Shown here piece after piece: positions 1-5,158 of a DNA stretch of 8,439 bases (the stretch's first letter is position 1; each line of letters begins with the position of its first letter). The stretch is from an uncultured Alphaproteobacteria bacterium (GTDB lineage: Bacteria > Pseudomonadota > Alphaproteobacteria > UBA7887): the NCBI GenBank assembly GCA_913044255.1, contig CAJWOI010000104.1, positions 1 to 8,439 of the forward strand, written 5' to 3'. The notes beneath the pieces were generated by a model. The model saw only the letters and a program-made list of their open reading frames with translations, was not told the origin of the DNA and did not search any database. A program made the position numbers and the translations under genes.

Positions 1-522
1 GTGCTTGTGCTTGAGAAGTTGGAACATGCGTTGGCCCGCGGCGCAAAAATTTATGCAGAGCTGTCGGGTTACGGTGTGACGTCTGACGGATATGACATGG
101 TGCAACCTTCGGGCGAGGGCGCCGTGCGTTGTATGCGCATGGCTCTTTCAGAGAAAAGCAACAGAATAGATTACCTAAACACTCATGGGACCAGCACGCC
201 AGTGGGTGACGCTACTGAATTAGCTGCGATACGGGAAGTATTTGGCAGTGGGAACCAGGTGCCGCGCTTCAGCAGCACGAAATCGTTGACTGGTCACTCT
301 CAGGGTGCTGCCGGTGTCCACGAGGCAATTTATTCTTTGCTAATGATGGAGGACGGTTTCATAGCGGCTTCTGCAAATATAGATAATCTGGAGCCAGAAG
401 CCCAAAATATGCCAGTGGTTTTGGAGCGAAGGGACGGGGTCGCCCTAGAAAACGTAATGTCGAATAGTTTTGGATTTGGCGGCACGAACGTTTCCCTGAT
501 TTTTTCACATCTTGATAAATAA
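1..522 (+). CDS. fabB: 3-oxoacyl-[acyl-carrier-protein] synthase I, C-terminal part (5' truncated by window)
   Basis: This is the C-terminal 173 residues of a beta-ketoacyl-ACP synthase, which condenses malonyl-ACP with a growing acyl-ACP in cytoplasmic type II fatty-acid synthesis. The visible part carries the thiolase-fold active-site elements: NTHGTSTPVGD with the first catalytic His at local residue 62, KSLTGHSQGAAG with the conserved Lys94 and second catalytic His99, and the terminal GFGGTN loop (158-163). These correspond to His298, Lys328 and His333 of E. coli FabB. The nucleophilic Cys half lies upstream of the window, so the GTG at base 1 is an internal codon and not a start. The SLTGHSQGAAGVHEAIYSLL stretch is closer to FabB than to FabF. 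Here fabI follows 33 nt later, as in the alphaproteobacterial fabA-fabB-fabI arrangement; fabA would be expected upstream but cannot be seen. Confidence 0.95.
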   Translation: MLVLEKLEHALARGAKIYAELSGYGVTSDGYDMVQPSGEGAVRCMRMALSEKSNRIDYLNTHGTSTPVGDATELAAIREVFGSGNQVPRFSSTKSLTGHSQGAAGVHEAIYSLLMMEDGFIAASANIDNLEPEAQNMPVVLERRDGVALENVMSNSFGFGGTNVSLIFSHLDK

Positions 523-542
523 ATTTGCTTTACTCGCCGTCT

Positions 543-547
543 GGAGG
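543..547 (+). promoter_or_regulatory. Ribosome binding site of fabI
   Basis: GGAGG lies 8 nt before the ATG at 556. Two in-frame GTG codons at 550 and 553 are only 2 and 5 nt from it, so the ATG is the better start. Confidence 0.7.
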
Positions 548-555
548 GTGTGGTG

Positions 556-1368
556 ATGCCTTCTGCCGGTTTGCTTGAGGGGAAAAAGGGCCTGATTATG
601 GGCGTTGCCAATGAACGCTCGATCGCCTGGATTGTTGCTGACGCCGCACGTAGAAATGGCGCAGAATTGGCATTTACGTACCAAAATCAGGCACTTTCGC
701 GTCGGGTTCGACGGCTTGCGGCAGCGGCCGGATCTCGGCTGATTTTGCCCTGCGATGTAGCACAGGAAGGTGACATTGAAGAAGTATTTAAGAATTTGTC
801 CCATCACTGGGGCGGCATTGATTTTGTAGTTCACGCTATCGCGTATGCGGATCGGGATGAATTAAAAGGCCGATACGTTGATACGAGCCGCAGCAACTCC
901 GCTGCTAGCTTGATGATCTCTTGCTACTCCTTTACTTCCATCGCCAGACACGCGGCGCCCATGGCGAATAAGGGCGCGAGTTTTCTGACGTTTACCTTTT
1001 CCGGTGCTCGTCATGTGGTGCCCAGCTACAATGTGATGGGCGTTGCCAAGGCTGCGTTGGAGACAAGTGTTAGGTATCTCGCAATGGACCTGGGCGCTGC
1101 TGGAATCAGAGTAAATGCGATTTCGTCGGGGCCGATGCGAACACTTTCGGGTGCGGCCATTGGGTCTGGCCGTGCAATATATCGCTGGGCACGTGACAAC
1201 TCCGCTCTTTCTAGAGACCTTGCTAGTGACGATGTCGCTGGTGCGAGCGTCTACTTATTAAGCAATTTATCAAGCGGTGTTACCGGCGAAATACACTATG
1301 TCGACAACGGGAATAATATCATTGGTATTTCCCCGCGACAGGATAAGGAGGAGCAAGAAGTTCCGTGA
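556..1368 (+). CDS. fabI: Enoyl-[acyl-carrier-protein] reductase (NADH), divergent FabI
   Basis: This 270-residue short-chain dehydrogenase/reductase-fold enzyme reduces trans-2-enoyl-ACP, the last step of each fatty-acid elongation cycle. Visible FabI signatures are the nucleotide-binding segment GVANERSIAW (16-25), the LPCDV strand, VVHAIAYADRDELKGRYVDTSR, and the catalytic Tyr158 and Lys165 in PSYNVMGVAKAALE. The C-terminal LSSGVTGEIHYVDNG is also typical. The length is normal. Several positions that are nearly invariant in FabI differ. The Tyr equivalent to E. coli Tyr146 is Phe148 (TFSGAR instead of a typical TYYGAE), AGPIRT is SGPMRT (191-196), and the RRTVTIEEV stretch is SRDLASDDV. 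InhA also has Phe at the Tyr146 position, so activity is not excluded. I infer a working but specialised or drifting enzyme. The start ATG is chosen for its GGAGG ribosome binding site; fabB lies 33 nt upstream. Confidence 0.9.
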   Translation: MPSAGLLEGKKGLIMGVANERSIAWIVADAARRNGAELAFTYQNQALSRRVRRLAAAAGSRLILPCDVAQEGDIEEVFKNLSHHWGGIDFVVHAIAYADRDELKGRYVDTSRSNSAASLMISCYSFTSIARHAAPMANKGASFLTFTFSGARHVVPSYNVMGVAKAALETSVRYLAMDLGAAGIRVNAISSGPMRTLSGAAIGSGRAIYRWARDNSALSRDLASDDVAGASVYLLSNLSSGVTGEIHYVDNGNNIIGISPRQDKEEQEVP

Positions 1369-1465
1369 AAACCTCGCATCCTTTAATACTTGCAACACAT
1401 CGTTTCAGCCTTGTTGTGTATGTGCTGAAGTGGCAGATTGTGTGTTTGCCGTATTTGGACTTCTC
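1369..1465 (+). other. fabI-irr intergenic region
   Basis: A 97-nt gap. I see no Irr-box-like palindrome, no clear terminator and no convincing ribosome binding site before irr. CAACA and TGTTG form a weak 5-bp inverted repeat, which I do not interpret. Confidence 0.4.
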
Positions 1466-1897
1466 ATGAATGGTGTGTTGTCAGAAATCAATCTTTTAGG
1501 TTTTCCGGACGGTACAAAAATGCGGCCAACGCGGCAGCGTAAAGCGTTAGCAGCAATTTTGTTCAAGGCTGGCCACAGGCACGTCACGGCGGAGGAGTTG
1601 CACCGGGAAGCCTGTTCCGGTGGTATTCGTATGGCACTTGCCACGGTATATAACACTTTGCATCTTTTCACTCGGGCGGGTCTTTTGCGCGAAGTCACTG
1701 TGGATTCTGGGCAGCGTTATTTCGACACGAATGTTAGCCATCATCATCACATTCTGAATGAACAAACTGGTAAATTAAGTGATATCGGTGAAGGGGAGAT
1801 ATTGATTTCTGGTTTGCCTAAGGCATCGGAAGGCATGGAAATCCGTTGTGTAGATGTCGTCGTTCGGGTCCGGCTCGCAGATAAAGAGAAACCGTAA
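1466..1897 (+). CDS. irr: Fur-family iron response regulator Irr
   Basis: This 143-residue transcription factor belongs to the Fur superfamily, Irr branch. Irr binds ICE/Irr-box DNA when iron and haem are low and controls haem synthesis, iron storage and Fe-S genes. The N-terminal winged helix spans about residues 20-78: RPTRQRKALAAILF, RHVTAEELHREA, and the recognition helix ATVYNTLHLFTRAGLL. YFDTNVSHHHH (85-95) holds the His cluster corresponding to the HHH haem/metal site of Irr. The C-terminus ends EGMEIRCVDVVVRVRL, as Irr does, and lacks the CxxC zinc pairs of classical Fur. No GCPW-type haem regulatory motif is visible in the N-terminus, a motif confined to some Irr proteins. The ATG at 1466 is chosen because it gives the family length, although no strong ribosome binding site precedes it; the frame stays open upstream to 1277. 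fabI ends 97 nt earlier, so co-transcription is possible. An Irr box begins at the base after its stop codon. Confidence 0.9.
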   Translation: MNGVLSEINLLGFPDGTKMRPTRQRKALAAILFKAGHRHVTAEELHREACSGGIRMALATVYNTLHLFTRAGLLREVTVDSGQRYFDTNVSHHHHILNEQTGKLSDIGEGEILISGLPKASEGMEIRCVDVVVRVRLADKEKP

Positions 1898-1912
1898 TTA
1901 GAATACTTCTAA
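1898..1912 (+). promoter_or_regulatory. Irr box (ICE motif)
   Basis: The sequence TTAGAA-TAC-TTCTAA is a perfect inverted repeat with 6-bp arms and a 3-bp spacer. It matches the core of the alphaproteobacterial Irr-box/ICE consensus TTTAGAA-N3-TTCTAAA. The outer right base (A1913) also fits, while the outer left base is A instead of T. The site starts immediately after the irr stop codon and ends 4 bp before a consensus -35 hexamer, so bound Irr would contact RNA polymerase or block it. The identity of the motif is seen directly; control of the rubrerythrin operon by the neighbouring Irr is inferred. Confidence 0.85.
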
Positions 1913-1918
1913 AGTATT
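1902..1918 (+). repeat. Second palindrome overlapping the Irr box
   Basis: AATACTT-CTA-AAGTATT is a perfect inverted repeat with 7-bp arms and a 3-bp spacer. Its centre lies 5 bp downstream of the Irr-box centre, and it overlaps the first two bases of the -35 hexamer. It may be a second operator, an extended Fur-family-type site made of overlapping half-sites, or coincidence in AT-rich DNA. It has no T-tract, so it is not a convincing irr terminator. Confidence 0.6.
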
Positions 1919-1945
1919 GACAGCCTTCCTGGGCCTAGCCATATT
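1917..1945 (+). promoter_or_regulatory. Putative sigma-70-type promoter of the rubrerythrin operon
   Basis: TTGACA (1917-1922) is a perfect -35 hexamer. CATATT (1940-1945) follows after a 17-bp spacer and matches TATAAT at 4 of 6 positions. Transcription would begin near 1952, leaving a leader of about 90 nt before the rubrerythrin ATG. The position just downstream of the Irr box supports regulated use. Confidence 0.6.
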
Positions 1946-2030
1946 CGCCAATACTAAATATCGCAAGTGTCGCAGAAATGTCGTTCTTTAGAGTGTCTTA
2001 ACCACATTTATTTCTTTTGTTTGATTCAAT

Positions 2031-2035
2031 AGGAG
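2031..2035 (+). promoter_or_regulatory. Ribosome binding site of the rubrerythrin gene
   Basis: AGGAG lies 8 nt before the ATG at 2044. It decides this start over the upstream in-frame ATG at 2017, which has no comparable site. Confidence 0.8.
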
Positions 2036-2043
2036 TTTCCAAT

Positions 2044-2460
2044 ATGAGTTTGTCAGGCACCAAGACTGAGCAAAATTTAAAGGATGCCTTTGCGGGAGAA
2101 TCTCAGGCCAATAGACGGTACCTGTTTTTCGCTCAAAAGGCTGATGTCGAAGGGTACAACGATGTGTCGGCGGTCTTTCGGTCGACCGCTGAAGGTGAGA
2201 CTGGGCACGCTTTTGGCCATCTCGAGTTTCTCACAGAGACGGGGGATCCGGCGACGGGCGAGCCCATTGGCACGACGGCCAATAATCTTAAGGCGGCGGT
2301 TGCTGGAGAGACCCATGAATATACAGATATGTACCCGGGGATGGCCAGGACCGCACGCGACGAGGGTTTTGACGAAGTTGCTGATTGGTTTGAGACTCTT
2401 GCGAAGGCCGAGAAATCTCATGCCGGACGTTTCCAGAAGGCATTCGATTCTCTTGGCTGA
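2044..2460 (+). CDS. Short rubrerythrin (diiron ferritin-like protein without rubredoxin domain)
   Basis: A 138-residue four-helix-bundle diiron protein. Rubrerythrins reduce hydrogen peroxide to water in the cytoplasm. All expected metal ligands are visible: Glu19 in FAGESQANRRY, Glu52 and His55 in GETGHA, Glu89 and Glu92 in AGETHEYTDMY, and Glu123 and His126 in KAEKSHA. These align with Glu20, Glu53, His56, Glu94, Glu97, Glu127 and His131 of the Desulfovibrio protein. The C-terminal rubredoxin domain with its two CxxC pairs is absent, and the protein contains no cysteine. It therefore needs an outside electron donor, and the two-[4Fe-4S] protein encoded 73 nt downstream is the obvious candidate (inference). 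The gene is first in an apparent operon behind an Irr box, which suits an iron protein that should be made only when iron allows. The gap to the next gene shows no terminator. Confidence 0.93.
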   Translation: MSLSGTKTEQNLKDAFAGESQANRRYLFFAQKADVEGYNDVSAVFRSTAEGETGHAFGHLEFLTETGDPATGEPIGTTANNLKAAVAGETHEYTDMYPGMARTARDEGFDEVADWFETLAKAEKSHAGRFQKAFDSLG

Positions 2461-2533
2461 GATGCTGCTATCAATCCGAAGATACGCCGGTCATCTCGGT
2501 TGCCGTTAATGGTAAATTAGCGGGGATATTCAC

Positions 2534-3877
2534 ATGGAAGGCGGCTTGAAAGCGCCCACACGCCGTCCATATGATTTTGATGAACCCGATTACTTGGATG
2601 AAGAGAAACTCGATTCCGAGCTCCGTCGCGTGTTTGACATTTGCCACGGATGTAGACGTTGTTTTAATTTGTGCGGCAGCTTTCCACGTTTGTTTGACCT
2701 AATAGATGAATCCGATAGCGGTGAACTTGATACCGTTCCCAGCGCTGGCTTTGGCCTCGTCATGGATAGTTGCACTCTCTGCGATATGTGCTTCATGGTA
2801 AGTTGTCCTTATGTCCCGCCCCATGAATTTGATATCGATTTTCCTCACCTGGTTTTACGGTACCGGGCGTCGCAGAGTGCTCGGGGGCCTGTTCCCTGGG
2901 TTGATCGCCAACTGGTTCGGACCGATCGGAATGGGAAACTTGCGGGCCCGGTTGCATTTCTAGCTAACTGGTGCAGCAAAACTACCAATCGTTTCACACG
3001 ATCGACGCTTGAATTATTGGCGGGCATTCACAGATCCGCAAGTCTTCCAAAATATCATCACCAAACCTTGGTCAGACAGGCCGCAAATAGAACCGTAGAG
3101 ATCAATATTGCTGCCCCTTCCTTTGGTCGGAAAGCTGCCCTGTTCGCCACCTGTTTTTCCAACTACAACGACCCGGCGATCGGGTTAGCAGCGCGCGGCG
3201 TGTTGGCGCGTAATGGGGTCGATTGTGCCATCGTTTACCCAGAATGTTGCGGTATGCCGCAACTGGAGCAGGCTGATTTCTTGTCGGTTTCCAAAAAAGC
3301 CAAAATAATATCGGCATTCCTCGTTGCATGGATAAACAAGGGCTACGACATCGTTGCACTAGTACCAAGTTGTGCGCTTATGTTGAAGTTTGAATGGCCG
3401 TTAATTCTGCCAAATGACGAGAATGTAAGAAAATTGAGTAAACATACGTCTGATATTAGTGAATACGTGGTAGGGATCTCGCAGGATGGAGGACTAGCTG
3501 AAGGTCTCAACAGGTTGCCTGGGGGGGTAACAGTCCACCTCGCATGTCATGCGCGGGCCCAAAATATTGGAGCCAAAGCGGTTGAAATGCTGCGACTAAT
3601 CCCGGAGGTTGACTTGAGTGTCATAGAACGTTGCTCTGGTCATGGGGGCGCCTGGGGAGTGAAAAAAGGGAACTTCGAAACTGGGCTTAAGGTAGGCGAG
3701 CCGGCGGCGCGGCAAGCGGTCAAGGCTGAGAGCGCTTTTGTTGCATCGGAATGTCCACTTGCCGGTGAACACCTACGCCAGGGTATGGAGCGTCTCGAAG
3801 GTGGTCCGCTCATTATCCAACGTGTCAGCCATCCGATACAATTGATGGCCCATGCTTACGGTTTGGAAACGGATTGA
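2534..3877 (+). CDS. CCG-domain [4Fe-4S] oxidoreductase (GlpC/HdrD-like)
   Basis: A 447-residue cytoplasmic iron-sulfur protein of the heterodisulfide-reductase-related family. The N-terminal ferredoxin-like part has two cluster motifs: Cys37-40-43-47 (CHGCRRCFNLC) and Cys80-83-86-91 (CTLCDMCFMVSCPYVPP). Two cysteine-rich CCG-type regions follow. The first has Cys207, Cys238-Cys239-Gly (PECCGMP) and Cys280. The second has Cys338 (LACH), Cys367 (ERCSGHGG, so CSG in place of CCG) and Cys407 (SECPLAG). In HdrB/HdrD, CCG domains bind a non-cubane cluster at a thiol/disulfide-active site; in GlpC and LutA relatives they serve electron transfer. No transmembrane helix is apparent, and no FAD-binding partner gene lies beside it. 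GGGGA at 2522-2526 precedes the ATG by 7 nt. It sits between the rubrerythrin and DUF3501 genes and overlaps the latter by 4 nt. I infer electron supply to the rubrerythrin; the ultimate donor is unknown. Confidence 0.88.
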   Translation: MEGGLKAPTRRPYDFDEPDYLDEEKLDSELRRVFDICHGCRRCFNLCGSFPRLFDLIDESDSGELDTVPSAGFGLVMDSCTLCDMCFMVSCPYVPPHEFDIDFPHLVLRYRASQSARGPVPWVDRQLVRTDRNGKLAGPVAFLANWCSKTTNRFTRSTLELLAGIHRSASLPKYHHQTLVRQAANRTVEINIAAPSFGRKAALFATCFSNYNDPAIGLAARGVLARNGVDCAIVYPECCGMPQLEQADFLSVSKKAKIISAFLVAWINKGYDIVALVPSCALMLKFEWPLILPNDENVRKLSKHTSDISEYVVGISQDGGLAEGLNRLPGGVTVHLACHARAQNIGAKAVEMLRLIPEVDLSVIERCSGHGGAWGVKKGNFETGLKVGEPAARQAVKAESAFVASECPLAGEHLRQGMERLEGGPLIIQRVSHPIQLMAHAYGLETD

Positions 3878-4476
3878 GTGTCGTGCAAAATAATTTACTC
3901 ACCCAAGATGATATTTTGTCCATGGCAGAGTTTTCTAAAATTAGGCGTACCAAACGCCGAGAGCTAATCGCTGCCAAACAAAATCGACGTGTCCCTGTAG
4001 GCCCTGATGCTACTTTCTATTTCGAGAATCGTGACACCATATGGTTTCAGATTCACGAAATGCTCTTTATCGAGCAAGGAGGGAAAGAGCAGATTGAGGG
4101 CGAGCTTGAGGCCTATAATCCACTAATTCCAAACGGCCGTGAGTTGGTGGCAACCCTGATGTTTGAGATAGATGATCCGGCACGTCGGGCTCGACTGCTG
4201 GCGGAACTCGGTGGGGTCGAGGAAACAGTGACGTTGGGTTTTTCAGAATACGTGGTCGTTGCCCAGGCGGAGCAAGATCTGGACCGTACTTCCGCGAATG
4301 GCAAAGCTTCGTCAGTACAATTTCTGCATTTTTCATTTAGCGATCGACAGGTCGACGCTTTCCGGGATCTCAGCAACCAAGTTGTAATTTCTGTCGGGCA
4401 CCGAAGTTATGGCCACATGGCAGTGGTGCCCCGCGCAACCCAAATTGCGCTTGGCGTCGATTTCGTTGGGCAGTGA
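3874..4476 (+). CDS. DUF3501 family protein
   Basis: A 200-residue soluble protein of unknown function, recognised as DUF3501 from LTQDDILSMAEFSKIRRTKR (9-28), RRVPVGPDATFYFENRDT (38-55), the IHEMLFIEQGG segment (60-70), YNPLIPNGRELVATLMFEID (81-100), LGGVEETV, GKASSVQFLHFSF (143-155) and SVGHRSYGHMAVVP. It has no cysteine, no signal peptide and no membrane segment, so it is unlikely to bind its own Fe-S cluster. The likely start is TTG at 3874, which forms a 4-nt TTGA overlap with the stop of the Fe-S gene and suggests translational coupling; GGAAA at 3864-3868 could be its ribosome binding site. GTG at 3883 is an alternative. The rubrerythrin, CCG protein and DUF3501 genes are, to my knowledge, often neighbours in alphaproteobacteria, so this is probably a subunit or accessory factor of that redox module. 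The molecular role is not known. Confidence 0.87.
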   Translation: MSVVQNNLLTQDDILSMAEFSKIRRTKRRELIAAKQNRRVPVGPDATFYFENRDTIWFQIHEMLFIEQGGKEQIEGELEAYNPLIPNGRELVATLMFEIDDPARRARLLAELGGVEETVTLGFSEYVVVAQAEQDLDRTSANGKASSVQFLHFSFSDRQVDAFRDLSNQVVISVGHRSYGHMAVVPRATQIALGVDFVGQ

Positions 4477-4505
4477 GTTGAACGGATACACTCAAACCAA
4501 AATTG

Positions 4506-5030
4506 TTAGTCAATTTGTTCGTGCTCATATACACCCCATAGAACACGCCTCGGGAGCCATCCCCGGTATGGACTGAACTCAACGCGGCACCAGTCTCTTT
4601 CACACTCCAGCAATCGGCCATGAACTCCGACCTGTATGATCGCCCTAGGGATTGATTGATTGTTGGGGCCGCGACGCAACATTAGTGGCAAGGAGTCTGT
4701 GCTAGTGGCGTTAACGATGACGGCGCGTTTCCCCGACAGCATTGACAAATGGATCCAACCCTCTACCCCGTCAACATCCCTGGTTCTTCGCCAATGTCCA
4801 AACTCATCTATTACCTCCACTGGCAACCCTTTCCGAAGATAAACCCAATTAATTGGGAAACGAAACCCCGGCCCAGCCCGAGCGTTTACCTGGACATCCG
4901 CCAAAGTTACGAAGCGTGGTAATGGCAATCCGCTGTTTGTTGCCTCTGAGGAGCTCGTGCCAAGGGTTGTAAGTGCAACCAGAGAAAGAAAGAGGAATAC
5001 CAGGCGGGATCTGAAAGGAAAAGTAATCAT
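4506..5030 (-). CDS. Secreted protein with two bacterial SH3-like domains
   Basis: A 174-residue protein with an N-terminal Sec signal (basic FRSR, then LVFLFLSLVAL, with likely cleavage near the SSSEA stretch at 26-30). Two SH3b-type domains follow. The first, about 38-98, has VNARAGPGFRFPINWVYLRK, VEVIDEFGHWRRT and GVEGWIHLSML. The second, about 104-166, has LMLRRGPN, CERDWCRV and RGWLPRRVLW. This pattern fits the SH3_3/SH3_4 domain proteins of alphaproteobacteria (COG3807-like), presumed to act in the periplasm on or near the cell wall; no catalytic domain is present. ATG at 5028-5030 is chosen because it puts the signal peptide directly at the N-terminus; an ATG ten codons upstream (5060) is possible. 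Neither start has a clear ribosome binding site. The gene converges on DUF3501 (29-bp gap) and diverges from the dehydrogenase gene. Confidence 0.8.
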   Translation of the reverse strand: MITFPFRSRLVFLFLSLVALTTLGTSSSEATNSGLPLPRFVTLADVQVNARAGPGFRFPINWVYLRKGLPVEVIDEFGHWRRTRDVDGVEGWIHLSMLSGKRAVIVNATSTDSLPLMLRRGPNNQSIPRAIIQVGVHGRLLECERDWCRVEFSPYRGWLPRRVLWGVYEHEQID

Positions 5031-5053
5031 GAGTTTCGAGCTGTGATTATACC

Positions 5054-5113
5054 AAACCATGTTTGTGTGTGCGAGCGGCCTTGCCAGGCTGCTTGCATGA
5101 TTGCTAAACCATG
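5054..5113 (+). repeat. Pair of AAACCATG direct repeats
   Basis: The copies at 5054-5061 and 5106-5113 are 52 bp apart start to start, close to five helical turns, and symmetric about the stem-loop. They could be operator half-sites on the same DNA face. Chance occurrence of an 8-mer repeat in a region of this size is not negligible. Confidence 0.4.
5071..5096 (+). other. Stem-loop in the leader of the dehydrogenase gene
   Basis: GCGAGCGGCC and GGCTGCTTGC can form a continuous 10-bp stem around the 6-nt loop TTGCCA. Two of the pairs are G-U, so the stem is complete only in RNA made from the plus strand; on the minus strand these become A-C mismatches. No T-tract follows, so it does not look like an intrinsic terminator. 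Confidence 0.5.
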
Positions 5114-5158
5114 ATCCTTGAGTTGATCAATAATCACTAATCCCTCCGGCTCGTATAT

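Larger units (their letters stand above)
5031..5158. promoter_or_regulatory. Divergent intergenic region between the SH3 gene and the dehydrogenase gene
   Basis: This 128-bp region must hold promoters for both directions, though I find no strong -35/-10 pair. It contains two AAACCATG direct repeats (5054-5061 and 5106-5113) flanking a hairpin at 5071-5096, with exactly 9 bp between each repeat and the hairpin. No canonical ribosome binding site precedes the dehydrogenase start. Confidence 0.5.

Noticed and set aside
1385..1391. AATACTT before irr as a copy of the operator arm at 1902-1908
   Set aside because: It is a single 7-mer without its inverted partner, easily due to chance.
1277..1465. 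Longer N-terminus for irr from an ATG at 1277
   Set aside because: It would overlap fabI by more than 90 nt and add 63 residues with no resemblance to Irr. The homologous part begins near the ATG at 1466.
1987..2001. TTTAGAGTGTCTTAA as a second Irr box in the rubrerythrin leader
   Set aside because: The left half fits, but the right half is TCTTAA instead of TTCTAAA and the arms do not pair without an insertion. It is also far downstream of the likely promoter.
2017..2043. Upstream ATG for the rubrerythrin gene
   Set aside because: It has no Shine-Dalgarno sequence, and the ATG at 2044 has AGGAG at 8 nt and gives the conserved family N-terminus.
2084..2509. 141-codon plus-strand ORF overlapping the rubrerythrin gene in another frame
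   Set aside because: Its composition is highly basic and low-complexity, typical of a shadow frame, and the true frame has full rubrerythrin conservation.
3930..3947. TTCTAAAATTAGG as an Irr-like palindrome
   Set aside because: Only CTAA/TTAG arms match, the 3-bp spacer is missing, and it lies inside the DUF3501 coding sequence.
4474..4510. Intrinsic terminator between DUF3501 and the SH3 gene
   Set aside because: Only a weak TGAGT/ACTCA pairing is visible, with no GC-rich stem and no T-tract.
5059..5100. A 13-codon upstream ORF (leader peptide) spanning the stem-loop
   Set aside because: It has no ribosome binding site and no run of regulatory codons, and a short ORF of this size is expected by chance.
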